DNA from: JBDRLV01 sp043812755
GTDB lineage: Bacteria; Patescibacteriota; Patescibacteriia; UBA9934; GWF2-40-263
Direction of reading: 5' to 3'
Assembly (NCBI GenBank): GCA_043812755.1
Contig: JBDRLV010000003.1
Location: forward strand, 1 to 40,737
Length of the DNA stretch: 40,737 nucleotides
Shown: piece after piece, positions 29,622 to 37,903 of the stretch
Layout: each line of letters begins with the position of its first letter
How positions within the stretch are numbered: position 1 is the stretch's first letter
Position numbers and translations under genes: made by a program
Notes under the pieces: model-generated
Database searches by the model: none
Told to the model about the DNA's origin: nothing
The model's input: the letters and a program-made list of their open reading frames with translations, nothing else

Positions 29622-31412
29622 ATGGAACCTAAAGATGAGATAAAACAAAAAACAGAAATATCCGAGCTAATTGGAGAATATTTAGATTTAAAGCCTGCAG
29701 GAGGTGGTAGTTTTAAGACGCTTTGTCCTTTTCATGGGGAAAAGACACCGTCTTTTTTTGTATCTTCTGAAAAGCAGATTTGGCATTGTTTTGGCTGTGG
29801 TGAGGGTGGGGATTGTTTTGAGTTTGTAATGAAAATGGAAGGAATGGATTTCCCAGAAGCTCTTCGTCATCTTGGGAAAAAGGTTGGGGTTGAGATAAAA
29901 AGGTTTTCTTCTGCGCAAAGTAATGAAAATCAAAGGGTCTTGGCAATTAATGATTTGGCTTCAAAATTTTTTCAAAAGGTTTTGCATGAGTCATCGACTG
30001 CGCAAAACGCAAGAAAGTATCTTGAGGATAGAGGAATAACACAATCTCTGCAAGAAAAATTTAATTTAGGTTTTGCACCCGATAATTGGGATTCGCTAGA
30101 AATTTTTTTATCAAATCGTGGGTATAAAGGCGCAGAATGTCAAAAGGCAGGATTGTTACTTCAAAAAAAATCAGGTTCAGGTTTTGTTGATCGGTTTAGA
30201 AACAGAATAATGATTCCGCTTTTTGATCACCATGGAAACACAATTGGATTCACTGGCAGATTATTACCCGGAGCTGATGAAAAAGCTGGTGGAAAATACA
30301 TGAACTCACCAGAGACCTCTATATATCACAAAGGAAGGATTTTATATGGTCTTGATTTAGCGAAAAAAGCAATTAAAGAAAAAGGCAATGTGGTTGTGGT
30401 TGAAGGAAATTTGGATGTTATTGCATCGCATAAAGCAGGGGTTGAAAATGTTGTTGCAAGTTCTGGAACTGCGCTTACTCAAGATCAACTTGAACTGTTA
30501 AAACGATTCACAACCACAATTATTTTTTCTCTTGATGCAGATGCTGCTGGTTTTACAGCTGCACAGCGAGGGATAAAAACAGCTCGGGCTTTGGGTTTTG
30601 ATATTCGTGCAGCAATTCTTCCAGCTGAATCTGGGAAGGATCCTGATGAAGCTATTCAGAAAGATCCATTAATATGGCAAAATGCAGTTGAAGAAACAAA
30701 ACCAATCATGGAATATTTTATTGATCAGGCAATAAAAGAAAAAAATTTAAAGGACGTTGATCACAAAAAGCAGGTAGCAAGATTACTCATTCCAGCCCTT
30801 TCTGATATTGTAGATGTTATTGAACGCGAACATTGGTTGCAGGTTGTATCTGATCTTCTTCATACAAATATTGATTCAGTGCGAAGCGCTTTGCATCCCG
30901 CTACAGCAGTAAAACAGACCTTAGAAGATAAGCATGTTAATAAAGAACGTAAGGCCGTATCAAAAGAAGAGCATGCCGCGAGATTGTTGATTGGAATATC
31001 AATAAATAACAAAACTCTATGTAAAGACATCATAATTAAGCTTGATGGCATGGATTTGTATTCCCCTGAACTGTCTTGTATTTACAAAAATCTGAAAGAA
31101 GAATATAATCAAGTTGAAGACCTGACACAAAAAACTTTATTTAATCGGCTTCGCGATAGACTCGAGGCGTCAAAGGAAACAAAAGCAATTCCTTTATTAG
31201 ACTCCATTTGCCTTAAGGCCGAGCAATTCATCGCGGTTGTTCCGGAAAACAAGGTGTCAGAACAACTAGAGCAACTATTAGCTTTGCTCACAAATTCAAA
31301 ACTTGCAAAAAAACGCAAGCAACTTGAAGCAGATATTCGCCAAGCTGAACAAGCAGGCGATGTACAAACTGCTCAAAAGCTCATTTCTGAATTTAATGAT
31401 TTAACAATATAG
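29622..31412 (+). CDS. dnaG: DNA primase
   Basis: 596 residues from ATG 29622 (MEPKDEIKQKTEISELIGEY). An in-frame ATG at 29547 overlaps the preceding terminator and is unlikely. N-terminal CHC2-type zinc domain (CPFHGEKTPSF and HCFGCGEGG). Core motifs: YMNSPETSIYHKGRILYGL, TOPRIM glutamate VVVVEGNLDV, FSLDADAAG and KDPDEAI. C-terminal helicase-binding domain is helical. It makes RNA primers at the fork. It is upstream of rpoD, the classical dnaG-rpoD order, but rpoD has its own promoter. Confidence 0.96.
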   Translation: MEPKDEIKQKTEISELIGEYLDLKPAGGGSFKTLCPFHGEKTPSFFVSSEKQIWHCFGCGEGGDCFEFVMKMEGMDFPEALRHLGKKVGVEIKRFSSAQSNENQRVLAINDLASKFFQKVLHESSTAQNARKYLEDRGITQSLQEKFNLGFAPDNWDSLEIFLSNRGYKGAECQKAGLLLQKKSGSGFVDRFRNRIMIPLFDHHGNTIGFTGRLLPGADEKAGGKYMNSPETSIYHKGRILYGLDLAKKAIKEKGNVVVVEGNLDVIASHKAGVENVVASSGTALTQDQLELLKRFTTTIIFSLDADAAGFTAAQRGIKTARALGFDIRAAILPAESGKDPDEAIQKDPLIWQNAVEETKPIMEYFIDQAIKEKNLKDVDHKKQVARLLIPALSDIVDVIEREHWLQVVSDLLHTNIDSVRSALHPATAVKQTLEDKHVNKERKAVSKEEHAARLLIGISINNKTLCKDIIIKLDGMDLYSPELSCIYKNLKEEYNQVEDLTQKTLFNRLRDRLEASKETKAIPLLDSICLKAEQFIAVVPENKVSEQLEQLLALLTNSKLAKKRKQLEADIRQAEQAGDVQTAQKLISEFNDLTI

Positions 31413-31443
31413 CATTTTGGTTTGCGCCGGGATGTTAGTTTTT

Positions 31444-31452
31444 TGGTATTTT
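31444..31452 (+). promoter_or_regulatory. extended -10 promoter of rpoD
   Basis: TG-G-TATTTT, -10 at 31447-31452, 7 nt before ATG 31460: start of transcription at or next to the ATG. Confidence 0.5.
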
Positions 31453-31459
31453 CAAGAAT

Positions 31460-32725
31460 ATGCCCCCAAAAAAGAAAAAATTACAATTAAATAAAACAGC
31501 TGCTAAAGCACCAAAAAGCATGAAAAAATCAGCTAAAGCACCAAAAAGCACTGTTAAGAAACAAACAAAAAAACCTGAGAAAAAGGTAAAGCAGAAAAAG
31601 CAGAAGAAAGAGAGAAAGCAACGTTATGTGCGATCTTCTCCACCATCTGCTGAATCTCTTGAGCGAATTCTGTGGAAAGGTCAGCAAAGAGGATTTATCA
31701 CAGAAAATGAAGTTATTCAAACTTTTACTGAAGTTGAGGATTATCTTGAGATTTTTGAAGTGTTTCTTGAAACCCTTGAAATCAGAGGTATCCATTTTAT
31801 TGAAATGAAAGAAGGGGTTTTAGGAAGAGATAAAGATAGGGGAGAGGTATTTGATAAGATCAGAGTAAGTCGCGAAAAGAAGGGTTTTGAACTTCCTGAG
31901 ATAACACAAGATTCAATTCAGATGTACTTGCGAGAGATTGGGAAAATTCCTTTGTTAAATGGAGAACAGGAAGTTGCTCTGGCAAAAAGAAAAGAGCGAA
32001 ATGACAAAGAGGCTGAAAAACGTCTAATTGAAGCTAACTTGCGTTTGGTTGTTTCAATTGCAAAAAAGTTTGTTGGAAAACAAATGTCTTTATTAGATTT
32101 GATTCAAGAGGGAAATATCGGATTGTTTCGTGCTGTAAAGAAATTTGAATATCGCAAAGGTTACAAGTTTTCAACTTATGCAACTTGGTGGATTCGTCAG
32201 GCGATTACACGCGCGCTTGCTGATCAATCTCGTACTATTCGTATTCCAGTTCACATGGTTGAGACAATTAACAGGTTTCAGCAGATTGAGCGTCAGCTTA
32301 TACAAGATTTAGGGCGTGAGCCATTGCCTGAGGAAATCGCTGCTGAAATGGGCCAACCAATCGACAAGGTATTGCATATTAGAAAAATTAGTCAGGATAC
32401 AGTTTCACTTGAAACATCTGTTGGCGAGGACGATGAAGATTCAAAGCTTGAGGATTTTATAGAAGATGTAAAAACCATTTCGCCTGATCGTGCTGCTGCG
32501 CGAGAGCTGTTACGCGATTATGTTCATGAGAGCATGAAAGATTTGTCTCCTCGTGAGCAGAAAATTCTTGAAATGCGTTTTGGGCTCACTGATGGTGTAA
32601 GCCACACGCTTGAAGAAGTTGGAAAAGAATTTGATGTTACGCGCGAGCGTATTCGTCAGATTGAGGCAAAAGCTCTTGAAAAGATTCAATCAAATCCAAT
32701 GATAACTAAGTTAAGAGATTATTAA
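31460..32725 (+). CDS. rpoD: RNA polymerase primary sigma factor (sigma70/RpoD)
   Basis: 421 residues. The first 56 residues are an extremely Lys-rich tail with a repeated KAPKS(M/T)KK motif, seen in some small-genome sigma factors and here likely disordered. Then region 1.1-like helices (GFITENEVIQTF), region 1.2 (DSIQMYLREIGKIPLL, 151-166), regions 2.1-2.4 (NLRLVVSIAKKFVGK to YKFSTYATWWIRQAITRA), region 3, and region 4.2 helix-turn-helix (LEEVGKEFDVTRERIRQIE). The 2.4 and 4.2 sequences are those of a housekeeping sigma, which agrees with the TATAAT/TTGACA promoters in the window. Confidence 0.97.
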   Translation: MPPKKKKLQLNKTAAKAPKSMKKSAKAPKSTVKKQTKKPEKKVKQKKQKKERKQRYVRSSPPSAESLERILWKGQQRGFITENEVIQTFTEVEDYLEIFEVFLETLEIRGIHFIEMKEGVLGRDKDRGEVFDKIRVSREKKGFELPEITQDSIQMYLREIGKIPLLNGEQEVALAKRKERNDKEAEKRLIEANLRLVVSIAKKFVGKQMSLLDLIQEGNIGLFRAVKKFEYRKGYKFSTYATWWIRQAITRALADQSRTIRIPVHMVETINRFQQIERQLIQDLGREPLPEEIAAEMGQPIDKVLHIRKISQDTVSLETSVGEDDEDSKLEDFIEDVKTISPDRAAARELLRDYVHESMKDLSPREQKILEMRFGLTDGVSHTLEEVGKEFDVTRERIRQIEAKALEKIQSNPMITKLRDY

Positions 32726-32735
32726 ATAAAATTAT

Positions 32736-33641
32736 ATGAATAATACTGGGATAAAAGGATTATTTACAGCTCCTTGGCAACGCATGCGAGGGCGATACTG
32801 GTCCATTATGGCTGCATTATTTTTGCCAATGATTCTTATGTTGGTTGGTATGGTAGTTTTTGGAGGTTTGGCAGCTTTAGTTTATGTAGTCTCAAATGGA
32901 GATTTAATTGTTCTTTCAATCTTGTTAGGCATTCTTGCTTTTGTCTGGATGATTGTTTTTAGTGTTTTAGCTAATGTTGCTGCGTATTATAGTGTTCTTG
33001 CACCAAACAGAGTTAGTTTTAAAGAGTGTTTGACAAAGGGGATTAAGTTGTTTTGGCCTACAGTTTGGATTGGAGCGCTTCAGATGTTGATAATTTATGC
33101 TGCTATATGTTTATTTGCAGTTCCTGGAATATATCTTGGATTGGCACTCATGTTTGCTTTGCCAATTCTTTTAATGAAAGGAACTAAAGGATTTGGTGCG
33201 TTTTTGCAAAGCAAGGATTTAGTGAAAGGAAAATGGTGGGCTTTATTGGGACACATGCTTTTGGTTGGAATTGTGACGTATTTACCAATTATTATATTTG
33301 TAATTCCAGCTGAGTCTGAAAATGTTGCAGTTTTTTCTATAGCCATGATTTTATTGTATACATATCAGATTTTCTTTTATACGCCATATCTCATGTCTTT
33401 TATTGCTGAGCAGTATTTTTGGCTTGAGAGCGATAAGGGTGGAGTACCTGAGGTGAAGGATTTGAAGAAACGACGTATTCGTTTTGTGATTTTGGGAATA
33501 GTTGGTTGGCTAATTGCAATGATATTTTTAGTGGGTTCGATTGTGCAGTTTGTGCGTTTTGTTATGACAACAGATTCTCCAATGTATTATACTGAACAAG
33601 GCTTTGATGGATTTGAATTTGATGAGAGTATGTTTGAATAA
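32736..33641 (+). CDS. polytopic membrane protein, unknown
   Basis: 301 residues, about six membrane helices (for example MAALFLPMILMLVGMVVFGG, IIYAAICLFAVPGIYLGLAL). The layout resembles DUF975/YciC-like or GPDPase-membrane-domain families, with a GIKLFWPTVW amphipathic segment and the PGIYLGLAL turn, but I cannot name the family. Ends with an acidic cytoplasmic or external tail (GFDGFEFDESMFE). It begins 10 nt after rpoD and is probably in its operon. Confidence 0.75.
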   Translation: MNNTGIKGLFTAPWQRMRGRYWSIMAALFLPMILMLVGMVVFGGLAALVYVVSNGDLIVLSILLGILAFVWMIVFSVLANVAAYYSVLAPNRVSFKECLTKGIKLFWPTVWIGALQMLIIYAAICLFAVPGIYLGLALMFALPILLMKGTKGFGAFLQSKDLVKGKWWALLGHMLLVGIVTYLPIIIFVIPAESENVAVFSIAMILLYTYQIFFYTPYLMSFIAEQYFWLESDKGGVPEVKDLKKRRIRFVILGIVGWLIAMIFLVGSIVQFVRFVMTTDSPMYYTEQGFDGFEFDESMFE

Positions 33642-33660
33642 TTGATTCAGAAATAATTTA

Positions 33661-33690
33661 AAACAGAGCTAAAAATTCAGCCCTGTTTTT
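33661..33690 (+). terminator. intrinsic terminator
   Basis: AAACAGaGC...GCcCTGTTT followed by TTs, 20 nt after the membrane protein stop. Confidence 0.7.
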
Positions 33691-33704
33691 ATTTTCTAAG
33701 AAAT

Positions 33705-33965
33705 ACGTATAGATTAATTCAATGTTTTTTAAACTAAAAGCCCCGAATCTGTGCACTGAAATTGGCTTAACCCAATCGGGCTTATTGCGGAAAATCTGCC
33801 GAATCTCTAGAAACCCAGAGATCGAACACATTGTCTATCTGTACCGCGGGGTTCTCCTGCATGCGCCCGCAGGCGCCTACACCTTGAACCCTCTAACCAA
33901 TGTTTGTCCCAAATCAGATACACAGTTGGAGCTACTTATAACGTATCAAATAATCATTTCATGTG
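33705..33965 (+). ncRNA. putative structured non-coding RNA (class unknown)
   Basis: About 230 nt clearly richer in GC than the flanks, in a 570-nt gap without a credible gene. A -10 (TATAGA, about 33709) precedes it. Local stems are visible: ATTGG/CCAAT inside AAGCCC...GGGCTT (about 33737-33783), ATCTCT-agaaaccc-AGAGAT (about 33802-33821), CCTGC/GCAGG inside GGGTTC...GAACCC (about 33849-33890), and ACATTG/CAATGT closing the latter (about 33828-33904). A CACCTTGAACC string recalls the 3' side of 6S RNA, but the other 6S hallmarks are not found, so I do not assign it. It is not tmRNA, RNase P RNA or SRP RNA by their signatures. The ORFs across it look like chance. Confidence 0.45.
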
Positions 33966-34095
33966 CAAGCATGCCTGTTGATGATTTAGGATAGCTGTGT
34001 TGAAAGTATTAGAATAGACGACAAAATTGCAATACTTCATGTGGATATCTTTTATCCTGTTGTTTAGCGATTTAAGAATCGATCTCCAAACAGGG

Positions 34096-34123
34096 TTGAC
34101 AAATTTTGAGATTCTGCTAAACT
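34096..34123 (+). promoter_or_regulatory. promoter of the DAGK-like gene
   Basis: TTGACA at 34096-34101, 16 nt, TAAACT at 34118-34123. The leader is about 85 nt. Confidence 0.55.
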
Positions 34124-34202
34124 TTGCTCACTTTTCGTTCTTTACTTTGGACAATTACACATTCAATTTCATGTCAGGAATGACTTGTAAAAATATCCAC
34201 AT

Positions 34203-34210
34203 AAGGAGGT
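34203..34210 (+). promoter_or_regulatory. strong Shine-Dalgarno that decides a TTG start
   Basis: AAGGAGGT, 3 nt before TTG at 34214. No ATG is nearby in frame. Confidence 0.8.
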
Positions 34211-34213
34211 AGC

Positions 34214-35302
34214 TTGGGTAAACCAATAACCGACGTCATTGTTATTAATGAAAATGCGACGTGGGTTGTTCGAAAGAACCCACGTCTTCCACAGCTTATT
34301 GAAAGGGAGTTTAGTAACCAAGCTCACATAATCAGGTCAGAAAGGCTTGTGGACACAATAGATGGGCTTACAAAATATGCCCGCGAACTTCAGCAGGGAT
34401 TTGGGATTTGTATTCATCGTCTATTTGTAGTGGGTGGTGATTCAACAGTAATGAGCGTGAAGCCGTGGGTACTTGAGCATCAACCAAAAGACAAGCCGAT
34501 TGGCATTGTACCTGTTGGTGGTGGGCAAATGAACTTGGTCTGCAAGGAGATCGGATTTAGAACAACGAATCCACTCATTAACTTGCGTGAAGCCTTCAAC
34601 AACGGGTTGCAGTTTAAACCAATTGAATGGCGCCCAATTGAGATTTGGAATTCTGTAAGTGGTGAAACAAGACTCACAAACTTTGTTTCAGATGGAGTTG
34701 TGGAGCGTGTAATTCGTCTTGAATATGATCCACTTGGCAAAGGTAGTAATCTGGTTGTTGGCTTCAAGTTGATTCCAAGGCTCATATGGCTGTTTTTCTG
34801 GAGCAACTTGCTTACATTGCTAAGAATGCGATGGGAAATAAAGCCACGCAAATGGGAACGTGTGTTTTCCATGACGCAAGCAGTTGTAAGGATTGATGGT
34901 GGGGTAATTAGTGCAAACCATCATTTTGGTTTTCTTGCATGTCCTGGAAAAACGATTTCTGCCGGGTTCAAGCTTTTCAATGGTGAAATAGGCATCGATC
35001 AGTTTCGCATGATCATTTACTCTGGCCATCCACTACTTTTAATCACAGCTGTTCCATTTTTTTGGATTGGCTGGATTGCGCCTTGGATTCGAAAATGGAC
35101 TTACAACAAGCCTGCTCGTACGCTTGAAATCGAGTTGCCAATTACGCACAGGGATTCGCGCAGAGTTATCCTTGATGGAGATTCTGTTCCTCTGTGGCCT
35201 TATAACAACGGTGATCAACCAGAAAAAGCGACAATTCGTGTCACTCGATCTGAAAGCATTGTCACACTTCTTGCCCCGGATTATTCTTCCTATCAAGGTT
35301 GA
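34214..35302 (+). CDS. diacylglycerol kinase / sphingosine kinase-like lipid kinase
   Basis: 362 residues with a TTG start. DAGK catalytic-domain pattern: FVVGGDSTVMSV (family GGDGT) at about 75-86 and IGIVPVGGGQMNLVCKEIG (family P.GTGN) at about 95-115, then beta-rich second domain with FVSDGVVERV. Non-family segments RLIWLFFWSNLLTLLR and LLLITAVPFFWIGWIAPW suggest membrane contact. Gly-Asp-Ser-Thr instead of Gly-Asp-Gly-Thr and Gly-Gly-Gly-Gln instead of G(T)GN are departures at the ATP site, so activity is uncertain. It uses the Shine-Dalgarno/own-terminator style of the accessory genes. Confidence 0.7.
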   Translation: MGKPITDVIVINENATWVVRKNPRLPQLIEREFSNQAHIIRSERLVDTIDGLTKYARELQQGFGICIHRLFVVGGDSTVMSVKPWVLEHQPKDKPIGIVPVGGGQMNLVCKEIGFRTTNPLINLREAFNNGLQFKPIEWRPIEIWNSVSGETRLTNFVSDGVVERVIRLEYDPLGKGSNLVVGFKLIPRLIWLFFWSNLLTLLRMRWEIKPRKWERVFSMTQAVVRIDGGVISANHHFGFLACPGKTISAGFKLFNGEIGIDQFRMIIYSGHPLLLITAVPFFWIGWIAPWIRKWTYNKPARTLEIELPITHRDSRRVILDGDSVPLWPYNNGDQPEKATIRVTRSESIVTLLAPDYSSYQG

Positions 35303-35318
35303 AAATCCGGGTTTTTTT
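35275..35318 (+). terminator. intrinsic terminator overlapping the gene end
   Basis: CCCGGATT (35275-35282, inside the last codons) pairs with AATCCGGG (35304-35311), followed by seven T. Confidence 0.75.
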
Positions 35319-35324
35319 GTTTGT

Positions 35325-35353
35325 AAAAAAAGAACCTGCGAATTGGGCAGGTT
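35325..35353 (-). terminator. intrinsic terminator for the PaaX/Cas2-like gene
   Basis: On the minus strand AACCTGC-ccaattc-GCAGGTT followed, after one base, by seven T. Confidence 0.75.
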
Positions 35354-35387
35354 AAGTTCGGTTTATTCTTTTTATTGTTGATTCCCC

Positions 35388-35424
35388 GGTTTCATATTTG
35401 GCCCGATCGGCTAAGATTTGAAAC
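35388..35424 (-). repeat. 37-nt flanking direct repeat, downstream copy
   Basis: On the minus strand it reads GTTTCAAATCTTAG-CCGATCGG-gCCAAATATGAAACC. It encodes the last residues of the gene (VSNLSRSGQI) and its TGA stop, which lies in the ATATGA near the repeat end. It differs at one base from 35954-35990. Confidence 0.92.
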
Positions 35425-35961
35425 CCTATACTCAACTGCCCTGAAGATTTTAACCCATCCTTTTACATTGTTGATACTGAAAAGTTTTTGTAGTTGTGAA
35501 CAAACATCAAAAGGTGTAATCCAAACACTTCGTTGAATAGGAATGAAGGCTGCGGTTTTAAGGAAGAGCCGTAGCTGTTGGCGGAGTTTGCGTTGTGTTT
35601 CAGGAATATCAAATACGACCATACAAATTTGGTGCCTTGGAAGAAGGTCGGCATTTAAAATCTTTAAACGAAAAGCTTCTGCTTGGCCTTGTTTTGTTAG
35701 TTTTATGTGGTATTCATTTGCCTGCTTTTTTACAGTTAATAGTCTGCGTTTTTTAAGGCGTGCGACAGCCTGTCGTTGTGCTCTTGCTTCTTTTTCATTG
35801 AGTATCTCGCGTGCCCCTTCTTTTGTCCAAGCCAGAGCAAGGGTTGGATGGTATCCGATTAAAAGAAAATCATCCATGGCCTGGGCCATTTCTAATAGAA
35901 CACGGGCCGTTACTGATGACTTTTGAAGATGATAATTTTGTTGTGTTTTTTTAGGTTTCAT
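35392..35961 (-). CDS. PaaX/Cas2-like winged-helix protein (copy 2), repeat-flanked
   Basis: 189 residues. N-terminal winged helix (about 20-105; ARLKKRRLLTVKKQANEYHI is the wing). C-terminal Cas2-like ferredoxin fold (about 110-180): MVVFDIPETQRKLRQQLRLF, then FIPIQRSVWITPFDV and a strand WVKIFRAVEY. It is a paralogue of 1542-2072. Unlike that gene, both its start codon and its stop codon lie inside copies of one 37-nt repeat: ATATGA supplies the ATG at one end and the TGA at the other. A TATAAT lies just upstream of the repeat (about 35994-35999), so the repeat covers the start of transcription and translation, as an autoregulatory operator would. No cas1 or CRISPR is present. Confidence 0.75.
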   Translation of the reverse strand: MKPKKTQQNYHLQKSSVTARVLLEMAQAMDDFLLIGYHPTLALAWTKEGAREILNEKEARAQRQAVARLKKRRLLTVKKQANEYHIKLTKQGQAEAFRLKILNADLLPRHQICMVVFDIPETQRKLRQQLRLFLKTAAFIPIQRSVWITPFDVCSQLQKLFSINNVKGWVKIFRAVEYRVSNLSRSGQI

Positions 35962-35990
35962 ATTTGGTCCGATCGGCTAAGATTTGAAAC
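35954..35990 (-). repeat. 37-nt flanking direct repeat, upstream copy with start codon
   Basis: Ends GTTTCA...TGAAAC with a central CCGATCGG palindrome, so it is partly two-fold symmetric. It includes the ATG of the PaaX/Cas2-like gene. 36 of 37 bases match the downstream copy. Confidence 0.92.
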
Positions 35991-36169
35991 ATTTATTATA
36001 TTTATCTTATGTATCTATTGTATCAAAAAAAGTCCACAAAAATAATGAGCAGAACTTTGTGAATGCTAGCAGAAGATTGGCTGATATTTCCAAGTTGAGC
36101 AAGCCCCTGCTTGTTACAGATTCTGCCTTGTCTATGTTAAAAAATATGGTTTTATAGTCTGTTTCAATG

Positions 36170-36175
36170 TATAAT
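36170..36175 (+). promoter_or_regulatory. -10 box of the secreted-protein gene
   Basis: TATAAT 8 nt before ATG 36184, with no Shine-Dalgarno: probably leaderless. Confidence 0.55.
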
Positions 36176-36183
36176 GGTTTTGT

Positions 36184-37290
36184 ATGAAAAAATGGGTTTT
36201 CATTTTTGTAGTTTTAGGTTTTATGCCAATGCATGCATTTGGTGCTGTTTTGACCCCTGTCATTACGGATCCTGTACCAAGTGAGGCAGGTCTAGGGCAA
36301 CCTACTGTTTTTTCTGTTAACATTACCTCCTCAAGCGACATTGTCAGATGTAATTTTTATGAAGAGGGAAAGTTTCAAGGTTTAATGGCTTTGGCAAACG
36401 AATCACTAAAACAATTTAATTTTATTCATGAATTTACGACTCCGGGTTATAGGGAAGTATATGTAAAGTGTATAAATAAATCACAAAAAACAGGCCAAAG
36501 TCCAACGCAAAGAGTTTTGGTTTCGCGAAAAGCTGACCGAGAACCGCCTGTTATTAAAAGCATAACGCCAAGCTCTGCGCGACAAAATCAAAGCAAATTG
36601 TTTGAAGTGAAAATAAGTGACAACATTGCCATCAAACAATGTGACTTCATTGTTGATGGAAAAAAATTCAAGATGGTTGTTAGTAATAAAGACGGTCTTG
36701 CAAAAAAAATGTATATGTTTTCAGAGACTGGGAATCATGATGTGCTAGTTGATTGTTATGATTATCAATTAAACAAAACATCTTTAACTCAAGAGGTCGG
36801 TGTATTACCCGAGTTATTTTTGATGAATCCAGGCACACTGATAAAAGCTTGGTGTGCTGGAGACACACAAACAGATGACCCATGCAAGGCAGTATATTAT
36901 TTTGGAGCTGATGGGAAAAGGCATCCTTTTCCAAATGAAATAGCATATTTTTCATGGTATAAGGATTTTAATGATGTTCAAGTTGTTTCGCCCGATATTC
37001 TTGCGTCCATTACTCTTGGTTCTGGTGTCACATACAGGCCAGGTTTACGGCCAATAAAATTTGTGTCTTCACCTGATGTTTATGTGGTTTTAAATAAAGG
37101 TTACTTGCGTCGTATCAAAACTGAATCAATGGCCAAAGCGTTGTATGGAGATAGTTGGAGCAAGCTTGTAATTGAATTTTCAGACACATTCTTTTCTCAT
37201 TATAAAGTTCTTGCAGAATTATCAAGTCCATCGGATTATGACAGAAAAGCAGTTTATCAGGAAACTACAAGCTTGGTAGGATATTATTAA
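36184..37290 (+). CDS. secreted surface protein with Ig-like domains and CPR-type C-terminal domain
   Basis: 368 residues. Signal peptide about 1-20 (MKKWVFIFVVLGFMPMHAFG/A). Two beta-sandwich modules follow (about 22-115 and 118-208), each with the TVFSVNI/KLFEVKI plus CxF/CDF pattern and paired cysteines. The C-terminal part (about 210-368) has GTLIKAWC, VYYFGADGKRHPFPNE, YFSWYKDFNDVQVVS, ITLGSGVTYRPGLRPIKF, VYVVLNKGYLRRI and LYGDSW. I recall this module from many predicted surface or pilus-associated proteins in Patescibacteria. Likely attached to or released at the cell surface. The VKOR pathway could oxidise its cysteines. Confidence 0.75.
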   Translation: MKKWVFIFVVLGFMPMHAFGAVLTPVITDPVPSEAGLGQPTVFSVNITSSSDIVRCNFYEEGKFQGLMALANESLKQFNFIHEFTTPGYREVYVKCINKSQKTGQSPTQRVLVSRKADREPPVIKSITPSSARQNQSKLFEVKISDNIAIKQCDFIVDGKKFKMVVSNKDGLAKKMYMFSETGNHDVLVDCYDYQLNKTSLTQEVGVLPELFLMNPGTLIKAWCAGDTQTDDPCKAVYYFGADGKRHPFPNEIAYFSWYKDFNDVQVVSPDILASITLGSGVTYRPGLRPIKFVSSPDVYVVLNKGYLRRIKTESMAKALYGDSWSKLVIEFSDTFFSHYKVLAELSSPSDYDRKAVYQETTSLVGYY

Positions 37291-37293
37291 ACA

Positions 37294-37318
37294 AAAAACA
37301 GCCAGAAGGGCTGTTTTT
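37294..37318. terminator. bidirectional terminator
   Basis: AAAAACAGCC-agaag-GGCTGTTTTT between two convergent genes. Confidence 0.85.
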
Positions 37319-37328
37319 GAATTGGTGT

Positions 37329-37895
37329 TTAATAAATAATTATTACAAACTCTGTGTCCATGAGTACTACTACTGGTAAGTGCTCTTTGTGTTTTATAAG
37401 CTCATTAAGATTAGTATCTACTTTGATATCCGCGTGCGTGTATATTTTGATTGGTAAAAGACCAAGACCATCACGAACATGATTAAGTGATTTTGAATGA
37501 TAGTATTTTACTATTACATGCGCTCCTGCTGATGAGCCTGCAATGATTTTATTGTTAAGCAAATTTTTAAGGTCAGGAATTTTTTCAAAGACTAATCGTG
37601 GTGTTGAATCTGATCCTCCTCGGATATACACACATGTTGCCCATTTGATCTGCTCAATTAATTCTTCAATGTTCTCGCTAGCAATTTGTGCTTCAGGTTC
37701 AGCTTTTTTGTCTGCAAAATTTTGCAAACGACCAAGGTCTTGTTTGAGTTTATTTTTCCAACTACTTTTTTCACTTGCAAAATATGCACAAAGAATTTTC
37801 GGTTTTTTGTCCTTGCCCATGAGCGATCTGAAAAAATCACGTTGGTTTTCATTTGGAATTTTTGTTTCACCACCGTGTAAAATATAAGTTGTCAT
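37329..37895 (-). CDS. peptidase E-like / S51-family protein
   Basis: 188 residues. It has the flavodoxin-like class I amidotransferase fold of peptidase S51: TYILHGGE start, YIRGGSDS and the nucleophile elbow AGSSAGA with Ser122. A His/Asp pairing is less clear (THADIKVD region). E. coli PepE (about 229 residues) cleaves Asp-X dipeptides; this protein is shorter and the dipeptidase activity is not established. Leaderless-type start: -10 TATCAT, 8 nt before the ATG. Confidence 0.7.
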   Translation of the reverse strand: MTTYILHGGETKIPNENQRDFFRSLMGKDKKPKILCAYFASEKSSWKNKLKQDLGRLQNFADKKAEPEAQIASENIEELIEQIKWATCVYIRGGSDSTPRLVFEKIPDLKNLLNNKIIAGSSAGAHVIVKYYHSKSLNHVRDGLGLLPIKIYTHADIKVDTNLNELIKHKEHLPVVVLMDTEFVIIIY

Positions 37896-37903
37896 ACATA
37901 TAG

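Noticed and set aside
33722..33965. 6S RNA
   Set aside because: A CACCTTGAACC string is present, but the expected central bubble and matching 5' strand motif were not found, so I left the class open.
33722..33994. 90-residue plus-strand ORF in the GC-rich segment
   Set aside because: No protein-like composition or ribosome binding site, and it runs across several predicted stems; more likely a non-coding RNA.
34027..34212. 61-residue ORF before the DAGK-like gene
   Set aside because: It contains the promoter and leader of that gene and has no ribosome binding site.
35388..35990. Two CRISPR-like repeats (37 nt, GTTTC...GAAAC ends) beside a Cas2-like gene as a CRISPR locus
   Set aside because: There are only two copies, 529 nt apart, with a whole gene between them; no spacer-sized intervals and no cas1. 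Better treated as repeats flanking a gene.
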